Assembly (NCBI GenBank): GCA_947473475.1
Contig: CANJBZ010000004.1
Location: forward strand, 95,409 to 159,408
DNA: 64,000 nt
Direction: 5' to 3'
From: Alphaproteobacteria bacterium
GTDB taxonomy: Bacteria; Pseudomonadota; Alphaproteobacteria; Micropepsales; Micropepsaceae
Below, piece by piece: positions 20,103 to 30,506 of the stretch. Position numbers and translations under genes: made by a program. Positions within the stretch are counted from its first letter, which is position 1; each line of letters begins with the position of its first letter. The notes below the pieces were generated by a model. It ran no database searches and was not told where the DNA came from. It saw only the letters and a list, made by a program, of their open reading frames with translations.

Positions 20103-21230
20103 ATGAAGCGGTGTTATTACGAGGTGCTCGGCGCCCAGAAGACCGCTTCGGCGGCGGAGTTGAAGGCGGGCTATCGCAAGCTGGCGATGGAATTGCATCC
20201 CGACCGGAATCCCGGTGACGCGACGGCCGAGGTCAAATTCAAAGAACTCAACGAAGCCTATGAAGTCCTGAAGGACGACCAGAAGCGCGGCGCCTATGAC
20301 CGCTTCGGCCACGCCGCGTTCGAGAATGGCGGCATGGGCCGCGGCGCACCCAGTTCCGGTTTCGGCGCTTCGTTCACCGATGTGTTCGACGATTTGTTCG
20401 GCGAATTCATGGGCGGCAAAGGCGGCCGGGGCCAGCGGTCAAACCGCGGCAACGATCTGCGCTACGATATGGAAATCGCGCTCGAAGACGCCTATCGCGG
20501 CAAGCCGGCGCAAATCCGCGTTCCCACGGCTGTGGCCTGCGAAGAATGCGAAGGCTCCGGCGCGCAAGCCGGTACAAAGCCTGAGACCTGCGGCACCTGC
20601 AACGGCCACGGCAAAGTGCGCGCGACCCAAGGCTTCTTCACCATCGAACGCACCTGCCCCAAATGCCGGGGACAGGGACGCGTCGTGCGCAATCCGTGCA
20701 AGGCGTGCAGCGGCGCCGGACAAACTCAGAAAGAACGCACGCTGTCGGTCGACATTCCGCCAGGCGTCGAAGAGGGCACGCGCATCCGTTTGTCGGGCGA
20801 AGGCCAGGCCGGATTGAATGGCGGTCCGCCGGGCGATTTGTATATTTTCCTGTCCGTCAAACAGCACCCGATGTTTCAGCGCGACAGCAACGATCTCTAT
20901 TGCCGCGTGCCGATTTCGTTCACGACGGCGGCGCTCGGCGGCGAAATCGAAGTGCCGACGCTGGCCGGAAACGGCACGCGCATCAGCATCCCCGAAGGCA
21001 CACAGGCCGGGCATCAATTCCGTCTGCGCGGCAAAGGCATGCCGGGACTGAAGTCACGCAATTTCGGCGATCTGTTCGTCGAAGTGCGCGTGGAGACGCC
21101 GGTGCGTTTGACCAAAAAGCAAAAAGAATTGCTGCGCGCCTTCGAAGCCGAAGCCCCCGCAGGCAGCAATCCGGATTCGGAAAGCTTCTTCGCCAAAATG
21201 AAAGATTTCCTGGCCGGCGCCGCGGAGTAA
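20103..21230 (+). CDS. dnaJ: Co-chaperone DnaJ (Hsp40)
   Basis: DnaJ (375 residues) stimulates the ATPase of DnaK and delivers substrates to it. The J domain (residues 4-70) contains the HPD motif in [11 protein letters not shown] Gly/Phe-rich segment ([13 protein letters not shown]) follows. Four CxxCxGxG zinc motifs are present: [24 protein letters not shown] and CKACSGAG. The C-terminal substrate-binding domains are complete ([15 protein letters not shown]). The usual MxKRDYYEVLG start is [10 protein letters not shown] here, with Cys in place of the first Asp. The gene sits 120 bases after dnaK. Confidence 0.98.
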   Translation: MKRCYYEVLGAQKTASAAELKAGYRKLAMELHPDRNPGDATAEVKFKELNEAYEVLKDDQKRGAYDRFGHAAFENGGMGRGAPSSGFGASFTDVFDDLFGEFMGGKGGRGQRSNRGNDLRYDMEIALEDAYRGKPAQIRVPTAVACEECEGSGAQAGTKPETCGTCNGHGKVRATQGFFTIERTCPKCRGQGRVVRNPCKACSGAGQTQKERTLSVDIPPGVEEGTRIRLSGEGQAGLNGGPPGDLYIFLSVKQHPMFQRDSNDLYCRVPISFTTAALGGEIEVPTLAGNGTRISIPEGTQAGHQFRLRGKGMPGLKSRNFGDLFVEVRVETPVRLTKKQKELLRAFEAEAPAGSNPDSESFFAKMKDFLAGAAE

Positions 21231-21238
21231 CGCTGGCG

Positions 21239-21835
21239 CTATTTTGGCGGCAGAGCCAAACAATATTGCACAGCGTTACGCATCACCTCGCCCGGTGCGC
21301 CCTGCGGATGACGCAGGCCGAACGCCATGGCGTGATGCCCGTTGGCCGAGTACGTGCCAAATCGAAATCCGTGCTTTTCGAAACCTGGGAGCGGTTGAGT
21401 ATCCCCGCCGGCGTTTTCTTCATCCGTATTGGGAAATGTCTGCCAGCCTTTTCCAGAGCTGTTTGTGAATGCAAACAGCTTCTGGGGTTTGCATTCCGCA
21501 ACAATTTGCAGGAGCCGTGCCTTCGCCCGCTTTACCTGGTCTTTCGAGCCCAGTGCGTAACGATCCGACGGCGATCCCACCGACTCCGGCAGGTAGTTGA
21601 AGAACAGCACTCTGTTCCAGAACAACTGAGGCGAGTCGTATCCAAAGTATTCCATTATCTGGGTAAAGAACGGACTGGCCGTGTCACCGTTGACAACGCG
21701 GTGAAGTATTTCGCGTGTTAACTGATCATGATCCGATTCATCGGTCGTGTAATGCGAATTACCCACAATTGCGATGCGCTGACCGCTCAGACCCTCATCA
21801 TACAGCGTGCCCTTCCAGGGTTTATGTTCAATCAT
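21239..21835 (-). CDS. Hypothetical protein, possibly uracil-DNA-glycosylase-like fold
   Basis: This 198-residue protein is not one I recognise. It opens with RIAIVGNSHYTTDE, a beta strand and loop resembling the first strand of uracil-DNA-glycosylase-type folds. A helix-rich middle contains ILFFNYLPESVG-like residues (FWNRVLFFNYLPE) and KPQKLFAFTNSSGKGW. It ends with a GLRHPQGAP loop that recalls the H-P loop of that superfamily. The assignment is weak. The frame opens with TTG at 21856, but ATG at 21835 is a better start. It is convergent with dnaJ and sits beside a vapBC module, so this may be a small accessory spot. Confidence 0.5.
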   Translation of the reverse strand: MIEHKPWKGTLYDEGLSGQRIAIVGNSHYTTDESDHDQLTREILHRVVNGDTASPFFTQIMEYFGYDSPQLFWNRVLFFNYLPESVGSPSDRYALGSKDQVKRAKARLLQIVAECKPQKLFAFTNSSGKGWQTFPNTDEENAGGDTQPLPGFEKHGFRFGTYSANGHHAMAFGLRHPQGAPGEVMRNAVQYCLALPPK

Positions 21836-21921
21836 CGATGAGCGACCCACGGGCAAACTATGACGTCAATATTTAGAGCGAATTCTTGGAAAGCTGAAGG
21901 TACCCGCGCGATTGCATCGAT

Positions 21922-21945
21922 ACCCATATTCCCATAAATATGGGT
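21922..21945. promoter_or_regulatory. Palindromic operator of the second vapBC module
   Basis: A perfect inverted repeat has arms ACCCATATT (21922-21930) and AATATGGGT (21937-21945) around CCCATA. It ends about 25 bases before the antitoxin start. Its AT-rich centre could overlap a promoter element. Position and symmetry fit an autorepressor site for the ribbon-helix-helix antitoxin encoded next. Confidence 0.6.
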
Positions 21946-21969
21946 TTCCTGATTGCAGGTATGAGCCAC

Positions 21970-22212
21970 ATGAAAACGACGGTTGAAATTCCTGATGACC
22001 TTTACCGCAAGGCTAAGGCGGAGGCTGCCCTGCGAGGCAGAAAAGTCAAAGATCTGGTTGAGGAGGGGCTTCGTTCTGTTCTCGGCACACAGCCGAAGGA
22101 GAAGCGACCCAGCTTGGCTGGTCTCATGAAGGATGCGTGTGGCGTCGTCAATTCGGGAATTCCCGATCTCGGGTCAAACGGGAAGCATCTTGCTGACTTT
22201 GGCAAAAAATGA
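21970..22212 (+). CDS. Ribbon-helix-helix antitoxin, VapB-like
   Basis: This 80-residue protein starts MKTTVEIPDDLYRKAKAEAA and continues GRKVKDLVEEGLRSVL, a classical ribbon-helix-helix DNA-binding domain. The remaining 40 residues are Lys/Gly-rich and would wrap the toxin. An ATG at 21961 is an alternative start three codons earlier, but AGGT is then too close, so I prefer 21970. The stop overlaps the toxin start by 4 bases (ATGA). The family differs from the antitoxin at 3163, so the two modules were acquired independently or belong to different types. Confidence 0.82.
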   Translation: MKTTVEIPDDLYRKAKAEAALRGRKVKDLVEEGLRSVLGTQPKEKRPSLAGLMKDACGVVNSGIPDLGSNGKHLADFGKK

Positions 22213-22622
22213 CCGCCGCGATCGTTGATACCGGTCCGCTCGTCGCGTTCTTCGATCGGGCGGAGAGGCATCATCGCTGGACGGTCAGCCGAATGAAGGA
22301 GCTCGACGCACCGCTTCTTGTGTGCGAGCCGGTTCTGGCGGAAACGATGTATCTCCTGAGCCGATTTTCGAAGGCCCAGCAAGCGTTGTTCGGCTTGCTT
22401 CAAAACGGCGCGCTGAAGCTGGCATTTCATGTTGAAGATCATGTGGCGGAGTTGCGCGCGCTGCATGCAAAGTATCGCGACCAGCCAATGTCTTTAGCCG
22501 ACGCATGCGTCGTGCGGATGGCCGAACTTCAAGAAGACCATAAGGTTTTCACGCTCGATTCCGATTTCCTGGTTTATCGGAAACGCGGCCGCCAAGCGAT
22601 TGAACTCATCTATCCTGGCTGA
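22209..22622 (+). CDS. vapC: VapC-type PIN-domain toxin
   Basis: This 137-residue PIN-domain protein is the likely RNA-cleaving toxin of the module. Acidic positions are kept: Asp7 (AAIVDTGPLVAFFDR), Glu in EPVLAETMYLL, Asp in SLADACVVRMAEL, and Asp in FTLDSDFLVYRKRG. It reads through to a C-terminal IELIYPG. It overlaps the antitoxin by 4 bases and is followed by a strong terminator hairpin. The module is compact and complete, with no sign of decay. Confidence 0.88.
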   Translation: MTAAIVDTGPLVAFFDRAERHHRWTVSRMKELDAPLLVCEPVLAETMYLLSRFSKAQQALFGLLQNGALKLAFHVEDHVAELRALHAKYRDQPMSLADACVVRMAELQEDHKVFTLDSDFLVYRKRGRQAIELIYPG

Positions 22623-22644
22623 CGCAATGCGCCCCCTTACACGC

Positions 22645-22672
22645 AAAAGGCCCGGAGCGATCCGGGCCTTTT
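22645..22672 (+). terminator. Rho-independent terminator after vapBC
   Basis: A perfect 12-bp stem has arms AAAAGGCCCGGA and TCCGGGCCTTTT with a GCGA tetraloop. A T-rich tail (TTTTGCTTTGC) follows 23 bases after the toxin stop. Confidence 0.8.
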
Positions 22673-22696
22673 GCTTTGCTCAAGGACATCCCCGAT

Positions 22697-22728
22697 TTTT
22701 CCTCCCCCGTTGTTACGGGGGAGGAAAA
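22697..22728. repeat. Perfect 14-bp hairpin downstream of pckG
   Basis: Arms TTTTCCTCCCCCGT and ACGGGGGAGGAAAA flank a 4-base loop, 5 bases beyond the pckG stop. T runs lie at the 5' side of the stem on both strands, so it is not a classical intrinsic terminator. It may act as an RNA end-stabiliser. A related GGGGAGGAAAAC piece occurs in the truB-rbfA spacer near 37669-37680. Confidence 0.55.
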
Positions 22729-22732
22729 CTGT

Positions 22733-24577
22733 TTACCCCGCGCTCCAGACCGGGGGCGCGGCCTTCAGTGTGCGGATCAAATCCTGGCGCTTGGCTTCGA
22801 GTTCAGCCGGTAGACGGCCGCCGAACTGTTCGAAATGCGCGGCTTGGTCTTCGGCCTCTTCAAGCGCTTCGGCGCGGTCGATGTCGCTGATGCGCTGATA
22901 TTTGTGCTGGTCGAAATCCAGTCCCTGCCAGGGAATATCCTGATAGCGCGGCTGGAAGCCGAACGGGCCTTCCGGCGCATACGTGGCGCGGCCGTTGACG
23001 CGGTCCACGATCCACTTGAGTACGCGCATGTTGTCGCCGAAGCCCGGCCACACGAATTTGCCGTTCTCGTCCTTGCGGAACCAGTTCACGCGATAGATGC
23101 GCGGCAGCTTCGTGACGCTGTTCTTGATGCCGAGCCAGTGCTTCCAATAATCGCCCATGTTGTAGCCGCAGAACGGCAGCATCGCGAACGGATCACGACG
23201 GATCGCCGCCTGATTGTCGGCCGCCGCCGTAGCTTCCGAGCCCATGACGGACGCCCAATAGACGCCCGATTCCCAATCCTTGGCTTCATAGACGAGCGGG
23301 AAAATACGCGACAAACGCCCGCCGAAAATGAACGCTGAAATCGGCACGCCTTCCGGATCGTCACCGGCCGGATCGTAGCTCGGGCACTGACGCGCCGAGA
23401 CCGTGAAGCGCGAATTGGGATGCGCCGCCTTGCGCCCGGATTCCGGCGTCCAGTCCTTGCCCTGCCAATCGATCAGATGCGCAGGCGCCTTATCCGTCAG
23501 GCCTTCCCACCACACATCGCCATCGTCGGTCAGCGCGACATTGGTGAAGACGCAATCGTGGTCGAGCATCTTCACGGCATTCGGGTTGGACTTCATGCCG
23601 GTGCCGGGCGCCACGCCGAAGAATCCCGCTTCCGGATTGATGGCGCGGAACGTGCCATCGGGACGCGGCTTGATCCAGGCGATATCATCGCCAATGGTTG
23701 TCACCTTCCAGCCGTCAAAACCTTCCGGCGGCACGATCATCGCGAAATTGGTCTTGCCGCACGCCGACGGGAACGCCGCGGCGACATAGGTCTTTTCGCC
23801 TGTCGGGCTCTCGACGCCCAGAATGAGCATGTGCTCGGCGAGCCAGCCCTGATCGCGGCCCAGCATCGAAGCGATGCGCAAAGAGAAACACTTCTTGCCG
23901 AGCAGCGCGTTGCCGCCATAGCCCGAGCCGAACGAGACGATCGAGTAATCGTCCGGGAAATGGACGATGTATTTGTGCTCGGCGTTGCACGGCCACGGCA
24001 CATCCTTTGCGCCCGGCGCCAGCGGGGCCCCGACCGAATGCAGGCAGTGGACGAATTCGCCGTCGCCAAGCTGGTCGAGCGCCTTCTGTCCCATGCGCGT
24101 CATCACGCGCATGCTGATCGCCACGTAGGGGGAATCGGTAAGCTGCACGCCGATATGCGAGATGGGCGAGCCGATCGGTCCCATGCTGAAGGGGATGACG
24201 TACATGGTGCGTCCGCGCATCGCGCCGGCGAACAAGCCGTCTAGCTTGGCGCGCATTTCCGCTGGAGCAATCCAGTTGTTGTTCGGGCCGGCATCGATCT
24301 GCTTCTCGGAACAGATGAAGGTACGGTCTTCGACGCGCGCCACGTCCGCGGGATCGGAACGGCAAAGATAGGAGTTCGCGCGCTTGGCGGGATTGAGTTT
24401 GATCAGCGTCCCGGCGCTGACCATTTCGGCGCAGAGCCGGTTATATTCGTCTTCCGATCCGTCGCACCAATAGATCCGGTCCGGTTTGCATTTCGCGGCC
24501 ACCTCATCGACCCAGGCGAGAAGCTTCTTGTTTCTCGTCGGGGTAGCCGGAACGCTTATTGGTGCAGTCATCGTCAA
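22733..24577 (-). CDS. pckG: Phosphoenolpyruvate carboxykinase (GTP)
   Basis: This 614-residue protein is the GTP-dependent PEP carboxykinase, which converts oxaloacetate to PEP and CO2 at the start of gluconeogenesis. Family signatures are [13 protein letters not shown], the kinase P-loop with the reactive Cys, and [40 protein letters not shown] lies near residues 66-90 and [12 protein letters not shown] in the middle. Many alphaproteobacteria use the unrelated ATP type instead. The malic enzyme at 15 kb offers a second route at the same node. It stands alone, with a hairpin downstream. Confidence 0.95.
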   Translation of the reverse strand: MTMTAPISVPATPTRNKKLLAWVDEVAAKCKPDRIYWCDGSEDEYNRLCAEMVSAGTLIKLNPAKRANSYLCRSDPADVARVEDRTFICSEKQIDAGPNNNWIAPAEMRAKLDGLFAGAMRGRTMYVIPFSMGPIGSPISHIGVQLTDSPYVAISMRVMTRMGQKALDQLGDGEFVHCLHSVGAPLAPGAKDVPWPCNAEHKYIVHFPDDYSIVSFGSGYGGNALLGKKCFSLRIASMLGRDQGWLAEHMLILGVESPTGEKTYVAAAFPSACGKTNFAMIVPPEGFDGWKVTTIGDDIAWIKPRPDGTFRAINPEAGFFGVAPGTGMKSNPNAVKMLDHDCVFTNVALTDDGDVWWEGLTDKAPAHLIDWQGKDWTPESGRKAAHPNSRFTVSARQCPSYDPAGDDPEGVPISAFIFGGRLSRIFPLVYEAKDWESGVYWASVMGSEATAAADNQAAIRRDPFAMLPFCGYNMGDYWKHWLGIKNSVTKLPRIYRVNWFRKDENGKFVWPGFGDNMRVLKWIVDRVNGRATYAPEGPFGFQPRYQDIPWQGLDFDQHKYQRISDIDRAEALEEAEDQAAHFEQFGGRLPAELEAKRQDLIRTLKAAPPVWSAG

Positions 24578-24970
24578 ACCTCTTTCAAATGCCGATCATG
24601 GCTCGCGCGACGCGAGTGGCTCTGTAATCCGCAGGGCGCGCGCCTCTAACCGTAGGACGGCTGCGCGGCCTTGGTGGTGTGATACACCTCTAACTTGCAG
24701 GCGCTACGCGCCCCATTTCTCGCCGTCTTGCGCTTGAATCCGCAAAGCTGCCGGCGCGACCGCCTTCTTGCCCCTCCCGGTGAACCCTTATCCTAAGCCG
24801 CGGGCAAAGGCGGCATAGAGGGCTTGGCCGGGGTGTTTATGGGCAGAACCCGGCTCGCGGGCAAGATAGATTGGCGGGCAAAGCGTCGCAATCCCGGCGT
24901 GCGGGAACAGTTAATCGGCTGGACCTCAAGGGATTTCTGGCCATTTAAAGGGCATGCTAAGAAACGCGTC
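24578..24970. other. Intergenic region between pckG and the ThiF-like gene
   Basis: No supported gene is visible in this 393-bp spacer between divergent genes. The frame of the next gene is open back to 24824, but that stretch (Arg/Lys-rich, no family similarity) reads as untranslated sequence. Promoters for both neighbours must be here, but I cannot point to convincing -35/-10 pairs. Confidence 0.5.
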
Positions 24971-25819
24971 ATGATCGATGTGCTGCGCCGCGCAAGACCT
25001 TCGCTGACCGACGAGCAGCTGGACCGTTATTCCCGGCATATCGTCCTTCGGGAGGTGGGAGGCGTCGGTCAGGCGAAGCTTCTGGCCGCCCGCGTGCTGG
25101 TTATTGGGGCAGGCGGGCTGGGCAGCCCCTTGATCCTCTATCTCGCAGCAGCTGGGGTCGGCACCATCGGAGTGGCCGATTTTGACGAAGTGAGCCTCTC
25201 CAACCTCCAGCGCCAGATCGCCCACCGGACGGGGGACGTCGGCCGGCTGAAGACCGACTCGGCCCGAGACACGGTACGGGGCATAAATCCGGATGTGAAC
25301 GTCATTGCCCATGCCGAACGGCTAACAGCCGCCAACGCCGCAAGCCTCATCGCCGATTACGACATCGTGGCGGACGGATCGGACAATTTCGCCACCCGGT
25401 TCCTGATCAACGACGCCTGCTATTTCGGAGGGCGCACCCTGGTATCGGCGGCGGTGACCGAGTTCGATGGGCAACTCGCCACCTACAAGCCCTATCAAGC
25501 AAACCTGCCCTGCTATCGCTGTCTTTTTCCGGAGCCTCCGCCCCCGGAAACCGCCCCAAATTGCAGTGAGACGGGGGTGCTTGGCGCCGTCGCGGGCGTG
25601 ATGGGCACGCTGCAAGCGGTGGAAGTGCTGAAGGAAATCCTGGCGGCCGGCGATACGATGGCCGGGCGGCTGCTGATTTACGATGCCCTATCGGCCGAAT
25701 TCCGCACCGTGAAGGTGCCGCGCGATCCTGCCTGCCGCCTGTGTGGAGAAAAGCCCACAATTTTGGACCTTTCCACCCATGAGTCCGCTGCCGGGCCCGT
25801 CTGCTTAACTGGGGCTTAA
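24971..25819 (+). CDS. ThiF/MoeB-family adenylyltransferase (HesA/MoeB/ThiF)
   Basis: This 282-residue E1-like protein would adenylate the C-terminal Gly-Gly of a small sulfur carrier such as MoaD or ThiS. The start of the domain is LDRYSRHIVLREVGGVGQ. The ATP-binding region is VLVIGAGGLGSPLILYLAAAGVG, then DFDEVSLSNLQRQ, and the Asp-containing ADGSDNFATRFLIN. A Cys-rich end (CYRCLF, then CRLCGEKP) fits the structural zinc site. No rhodanese domain is attached. No moa or thi gene is adjacent, so which carrier it serves is open. The ATG at 24971 is the conventional start for the family. Confidence 0.85.
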   Translation: MIDVLRRARPSLTDEQLDRYSRHIVLREVGGVGQAKLLAARVLVIGAGGLGSPLILYLAAAGVGTIGVADFDEVSLSNLQRQIAHRTGDVGRLKTDSARDTVRGINPDVNVIAHAERLTAANAASLIADYDIVADGSDNFATRFLINDACYFGGRTLVSAAVTEFDGQLATYKPYQANLPCYRCLFPEPPPPETAPNCSETGVLGAVAGVMGTLQAVEVLKEILAAGDTMAGRLLIYDALSAEFRTVKVPRDPACRLCGEKPTILDLSTHESAAGPVCLTGA

Positions 25820-25862
25820 GCGGCCAGCTCCTACGTTCATGTCACGTGGGGAGTAGGACGCT

Positions 25863-27587
25863 ATGGCCGAAGTTCATTTCGAGATTTTCCGTCAGCAGGG
25901 CAAAGGCGGGGGTTGGGCCCTCATCGAGGCGATGGAGAACCGTGAGGACGCCATCAAAGCCGCCAAACTGTTGATGCAGGAAGGCCGCGCCGGCGGCGTG
26001 CGTGTGGTTAAGGAAACCTATCACCAAGCCACCGGCGATTACGTCAGCCTGACGATTTTTGAAGATGGCAAGACCGACGTCAAAAAGAAGAACGGGAAAG
26101 TCGACGATCTCGACAATCCCTCTCCCTGCTTCAAGCCTGACGATCTCTATTCCTATCACGCACGCACCACGATGGTGCGCATTCTCGGCGACTGGCTGGC
26201 GCGCCAGAAGCTGACGGTGACGGAGCTTCTGCACAGTGCGCCGGCATTGGAATTGTTTGAGGCGACGGGCACCACCTATCAGCATGCCATCCAGAAGATC
26301 GCCGTCGCGCAGGCGACCGACTCCGATTACACGGTCGCTCAGATCGTCAAGCAACTCGACGAACTTTGCACCACGGCCATTCATCGGGTTTACAAGGACG
26401 AGAGGCGCAAGGCCTTCCCGGAGCTGAAGACCGGGGAGTTCGGAGCGTTTGCCGTCAAAATCGGCACAAGCCTGGACGGGCGCTATCTGCTGAACGGCGC
26501 CATCACCAAATACCTTGCCTCCACCAAACAATGGGACGCAAAGCTGCAGCGCATGCTGCAGCTGATGGGAGAAGTTCCGGCGGAAGGGCCGGGGCGCGCC
26601 TTGTTGCTGAGCGCGATCGATACGCTGATCGCCGAAATGCTCAACGGATCGGCCGCTCTCGCCGATTTGCTGGGCCACAGCGCCGATCTCGGTCAAGCCC
26701 TGCTGAAATTAATTGAACTCTTCCTCGGTGGTATCCCCACCGAAGGCAGTCAGGGGGTTATCGAACTGGCCCGCCTGTTTGCGAAGGACGAACTCCCGGA
26801 AGCGCGCATGGCGGTTGCCAGCCGCATTTTGGCGGAACTGAAGGGAATGAAACGCCTCTGCCCCAGTGCGCTGGAAAACGAATTTAAAATGCAGCGCCGG
26901 CTCGGCAACAAGCTGGTCCTGGGCCAAGGCAAATATCTGGCGCACAAAGACATCATTACGGCATTCACCGAGCGCTCCCGCCGGCTGGTGACCAACGAAC
27001 CGCTGCAGCAGTTCATGGAGGCTGCGAAGACCTCCGATGAAAAACTGGAACGGCTTATGGTGGTCGAAGAAAATATCGTCGGTCCCGAGAACAGGCGCAG
27101 TCTGTCGGCCTTCATGATGCCGATCATCACCTCGAACAGTTTCGAGGATCAGGTTCTCCCCGGCGCGCCATTGCCGCAGCGCCTGCGCCGCCTCGCGGAG
27201 ATTCAGGAACGCGTGTTGCGTTCGGGTTTCCAGGACGTCCAGAAAAATCAGCTCGCGGTTGCTCTCGATGAAGTCGCACAGAGGCTGGAAACGCGCGCGC
27301 GATTTTTCGCCTCGTTGGAAGCAAAGATTGCCAATCCGGTGGAGCGGGCGCAGACGCTCATCAAGCTCTGCACGGCCGGTGTGTTCACCCAAGGCGATTT
27401 GATGATGAAGGCCAAGCGGCTGCTTATAGCGTCCCTGTCAAAGCCGGGATTCTTGAATACCTATTTCGCACAGCTCGAAAAGGAGCGTCCTGGGGCCGAC
27501 CGCGGCAAGGCGCTCGGCGAATGGACAGCCCAATTGGAGAGCGTAGGCATCCCACCGGAAGACACCCGCCGCGCATTGGCGGCGTAG
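25863..27587 (+). CDS. Conserved alphaproteobacterial protein of unknown function (574 aa)
   Basis: I do not recognise a characterised family. Residues 1-75 form a small alpha/beta module (HFEIFRQQGKGGGWAL, then GVRVVKETYHQATGDY, ending in IFEDGKTDVKKK). The remaining 500 residues are almost entirely helical with heptad-like patterns and no Cys-rich, nucleotide-binding or membrane motif. There is no signal peptide, so it is probably cytoplasmic. It is a single-gene unit 43 bases after the ThiF-like gene and convergent with polA. A scaffold or adaptor role is a guess based on composition only. Confidence 0.7.
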   Translation: MAEVHFEIFRQQGKGGGWALIEAMENREDAIKAAKLLMQEGRAGGVRVVKETYHQATGDYVSLTIFEDGKTDVKKKNGKVDDLDNPSPCFKPDDLYSYHARTTMVRILGDWLARQKLTVTELLHSAPALELFEATGTTYQHAIQKIAVAQATDSDYTVAQIVKQLDELCTTAIHRVYKDERRKAFPELKTGEFGAFAVKIGTSLDGRYLLNGAITKYLASTKQWDAKLQRMLQLMGEVPAEGPGRALLLSAIDTLIAEMLNGSAALADLLGHSADLGQALLKLIELFLGGIPTEGSQGVIELARLFAKDELPEARMAVASRILAELKGMKRLCPSALENEFKMQRRLGNKLVLGQGKYLAHKDIITAFTERSRRLVTNEPLQQFMEAAKTSDEKLERLMVVEENIVGPENRRSLSAFMMPIITSNSFEDQVLPGAPLPQRLRRLAEIQERVLRSGFQDVQKNQLAVALDEVAQRLETRARFFASLEAKIANPVERAQTLIKLCTAGVFTQGDLMMKAKRLLIASLSKPGFLNTYFAQLEKERPGADRGKALGEWTAQLESVGIPPEDTRRALAA

Positions 27588-27596
27588 TCACATCAA

Positions 27597-30506
27597 TCAA
27601 TGGGCCTCGCCCCAGTTCTTGCCGGAACGGGCGTCGACGACAAGGGGCACGCGGAGCTGAAGAACCGGCAGCGCCGCTTTTTCCATGATGCTGCGCGCGA
27701 CATCGCAGACCTCCTTGGCCTGTGAATCGGCGACTTCCAGCACCAATTCGTCATGCACCTGTAAGAGCAGCTGCGCGTCGAGATCGTTTTCCGCAAGCGC
27801 GCCGGGAAGCCGCACCATCGCACGGCGGATGACGTCGGCGGCCGAGCCCTGAATGGGTGCGTTAATGGCCTGGCGTTCGCCGAACGCGCGAACGGCGGCA
27901 CTTTGTGCTTTCACATCGCGGACATAAATGCGGCGGCCGAAAATGGTTTCGACATAGCCGTGTTCGCGCACGAACGCCTTGGTGGATTCCATGTAGTCAC
28001 GGATGCCGGGAAAGCGTTCGAAGTATTTTTTGATATAGGCGTCGGCTTCGCCGCGCGGAATGCCAAGCTGGTTGGCGAGACCGAATGCGGAAATGCCGTA
28101 GATGATGCCGAAATTGATGGCCTTGGCGCGGCGGCGAATTTCCACCGGCATTTCCTTCACCGGCACGCCAAACATTTCCGAAGCCGTCATGGCGTGAATA
28201 TCGAGCCCATCCGCAAACGCCTGCCGCAGATTGGGAACATCCGCGATATGCGCGAGCAACCGCAGCTCAATCTGGGAATAATCCGCCGATACCAGACAGC
28301 GCCCCTCCGGCGCCACAAAGGCCCGCCGGATACGGCGGCCCTCCTCGGTACGGATGGGGATGTTCTGCAGATTGGGCTCGTTGGACGACAGCCGCCCGGT
28401 CGTCGTGTAGCCGAGTGCGTATGACGTATGCACGCGCCCCGTGCGCGGGTTCACATAGGTGGGCAGCGCATCGGTGTAAGTCGATTTCAATTTGGAGAGT
28501 TGGCGCCAATCGAGAATCGCGCGCGGCAAATCGTGCCCCTGCGCCGCCAATTCTTCGAGAATGTCGGCATCGGTCGACCACGCGCCTGTCTTGGTGCGCT
28601 TGCCGCCCGGCAGCGAGAACTTGCCGAACAGAATATCGCCCAATTGCTTCGGCGATCCGAGGTTGAATTTCTCGCCGGCATGGTTGCAGCACTCCTCTTC
28701 CAGCCGCGCCATGCCGGTGGCGAAGTCATTGGAAAGCTTGGCGAGGAACGCAGGCGCAATTGCGATGCCGGTGCGTTCCATCTCGCCGAGCACGGGGATC
28801 AGCGGCCGCTCCAGCGTTTCGTAGACGGTCATGCGCCGTTCCGCGACAAGGCGCGGCTTCAGCAGCGCGTGCAGCCGGAGCGCAATGTCGGCGCGCTCGG
28901 CGGCAAAGCGCGTAGCCTCTTTCAAACCCCCTTGTTCATAGGGAAGCTTGTCGCGGCCTTTGCCGACGAGGTCCAGGAGCGCGATGGTTTTGTGCTGCAG
29001 ATGAATTTCGGAAAGTTCCTCCAACCCATGTCCGTGCAGACCAAGATCGAGCACGTAAGACATCAGCAGCGTATCGTCGAAGGCGCGTATCCGAATGCCG
29101 CGCTGCGCAAGAACGATCCAGGCAAATTTTAGATCATGGCCAATGGCTAGCGTGCTCGCGTCGTGCAGCAGCGGCGACAATTTCGCGAGGACTGCCGCTT
29201 CCTGAAGTTGCACAGGCGCGGCGCCCGCCAGCTCCAGACCGCCGCCGGTCGTGTGATTCAGGGGAATATATGCGCCCTTACCCGGCACAGCCGCGAGAGC
29301 TATGCCGATAATGCGCGCCAGCATCGGATCGGTGGAATCGGTATGCACCGACAGCGCGATCTGACCCGATTCGATAACCGCCGCGATCAGCCGGTCCAGC
29401 GCCGCGGCGTCCGTAATCGTTTCATACTGTCCGTAATCGATCGGGCGCAGAAGCGCCGCGCGATCCATGACGGCGCCGGGAGTTGCGGCAGCTTGCATAG
29501 CGGGAGGTGCGGCAGGCTTTTCCGCAGGCGAGGACGCCTTGGTGGCGGACGCGCTTGCGGCAAGGTCTGGCGATTCGGCATCGACGCCCAATGTTGCCGC
29601 GGCGCGCCGCATGAGATTGAGGAATTCCATGTCCCGCAAAAAAGGAATCAGCGTGCCGGGATCGGGATCGCGCACCGCAAATGTCTCGACCTGCTCGTCG
29701 AGAGGAACGGCGTCGTCCAGTTTGACGAGGCGCGCGGACATGCGTGCCTGCCCGGCGTGCTCGATCAGGGATTCGCGGCACTTGTTCTGCTTAACCTCGC
29801 CTGCGCGGGCCAGCAGCGATTCCAAATCGCCGAATTCGCCAATGAGTTTCGCCGCCGTCTTCACGCCGATGCCGGGAACGCCCGGCACATTGTCGATGGT
29901 GTCGCCGATCAGCGCCTGCACATCGATAACCTTGTCCGGCGGCACTCCGAATCGCTCCACGACTTCGGCGGCGCCAATCCGCTTGTTCTTCATGGTGTCG
30001 AACATTTCCACGACGCCATCGTGGATAAGCTGCATCAGGTCTTTGTCGGACGAAACGATGGTCACTTTGGCCCCGGCTTCGCGGGCAATTCGCGCATAGG
30101 TAGCGATCAGATCGTCGGCTTCAAAGCCCGGCTTCTCCACGCAGGACACGCCGAATGCGCGCACGGCATCACGGGTCAAAGGAAATTGCGGCTTGAGATC
30201 GTCTGGCGGTTCGGAGCGGTTGGCTTTGTATTCCGTATACATATCGTTACGGAAGGTGTGCTTACCGGCGTCGAAGATGACCGCCAGATGACTTGGCTTG
30301 TCGCCCGCCTTGGTGTCCTCAAGCAGCTTCCACAGCATGTTGCAGAAGCCGGACACCGCGCCGGTGGGCAATCCGTCGGATTTTCGCGTTAAAGGGGGAA
30401 GGGCGTGATAGGCGCGAAAGATAAAACCGGAACCGTCAATCAGGTAAACATGATCGCCCGGCTGAAGCGCGTGCGTCCCCGGCGGTTCGGTAACGCTCAC
30501 GTTCAA
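27597..30506 (-). CDS. polA: DNA polymerase I with inactivated proofreading domain
   Basis: PolA (969 residues) fills gaps and removes RNA primers. The 5' nuclease domain (residues 20-300) keeps its acidic residues ([32 protein letters not shown]). The polymerase domain keeps motifs A ([11 protein letters not shown]), B ([13 protein letters not shown]) and C ([10 protein letters not shown]). The 3'-5' exonuclease domain (about 360-550) is present, but the metal-binding acids are gone. D-x-E is Ser386-Val-His388, the NLKYD Asp is Ala462, and the YAAEDAD Asp is Arg538 with Phe534 for Tyr. The start is a TTG overlapping the upstream TGA; a GTG two codons later is possible. Confidence 0.95.
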   Translation of the reverse strand: MNVSVTEPPGTHALQPGDHVYLIDGSGFIFRAYHALPPLTRKSDGLPTGAVSGFCNMLWKLLEDTKAGDKPSHLAVIFDAGKHTFRNDMYTEYKANRSEPPDDLKPQFPLTRDAVRAFGVSCVEKPGFEADDLIATYARIAREAGAKVTIVSSDKDLMQLIHDGVVEMFDTMKNKRIGAAEVVERFGVPPDKVIDVQALIGDTIDNVPGVPGIGVKTAAKLIGEFGDLESLLARAGEVKQNKCRESLIEHAGQARMSARLVKLDDAVPLDEQVETFAVRDPDPGTLIPFLRDMEFLNLMRRAAATLGVDAESPDLAASASATKASSPAEKPAAPPAMQAAATPGAVMDRAALLRPIDYGQYETITDAAALDRLIAAVIESGQIALSVHTDSTDPMLARIIGIALAAVPGKGAYIPLNHTTGGGLELAGAAPVQLQEAAVLAKLSPLLHDASTLAIGHDLKFAWIVLAQRGIRIRAFDDTLLMSYVLDLGLHGHGLEELSEIHLQHKTIALLDLVGKGRDKLPYEQGGLKEATRFAAERADIALRLHALLKPRLVAERRMTVYETLERPLIPVLGEMERTGIAIAPAFLAKLSNDFATGMARLEEECCNHAGEKFNLGSPKQLGDILFGKFSLPGGKRTKTGAWSTDADILEELAAQGHDLPRAILDWRQLSKLKSTYTDALPTYVNPRTGRVHTSYALGYTTTGRLSSNEPNLQNIPIRTEEGRRIRRAFVAPEGRCLVSADYSQIELRLLAHIADVPNLRQAFADGLDIHAMTASEMFGVPVKEMPVEIRRRAKAINFGIIYGISAFGLANQLGIPRGEADAYIKKYFERFPGIRDYMESTKAFVREHGYVETIFGRRIYVRDVKAQSAAVRAFGERQAINAPIQGSAADVIRRAMVRLPGALAENDLDAQLLLQVHDELVLEVADSQAKEVCDVARSIMEKAALPVLQLRVPLVVDARSGKNWGEAH

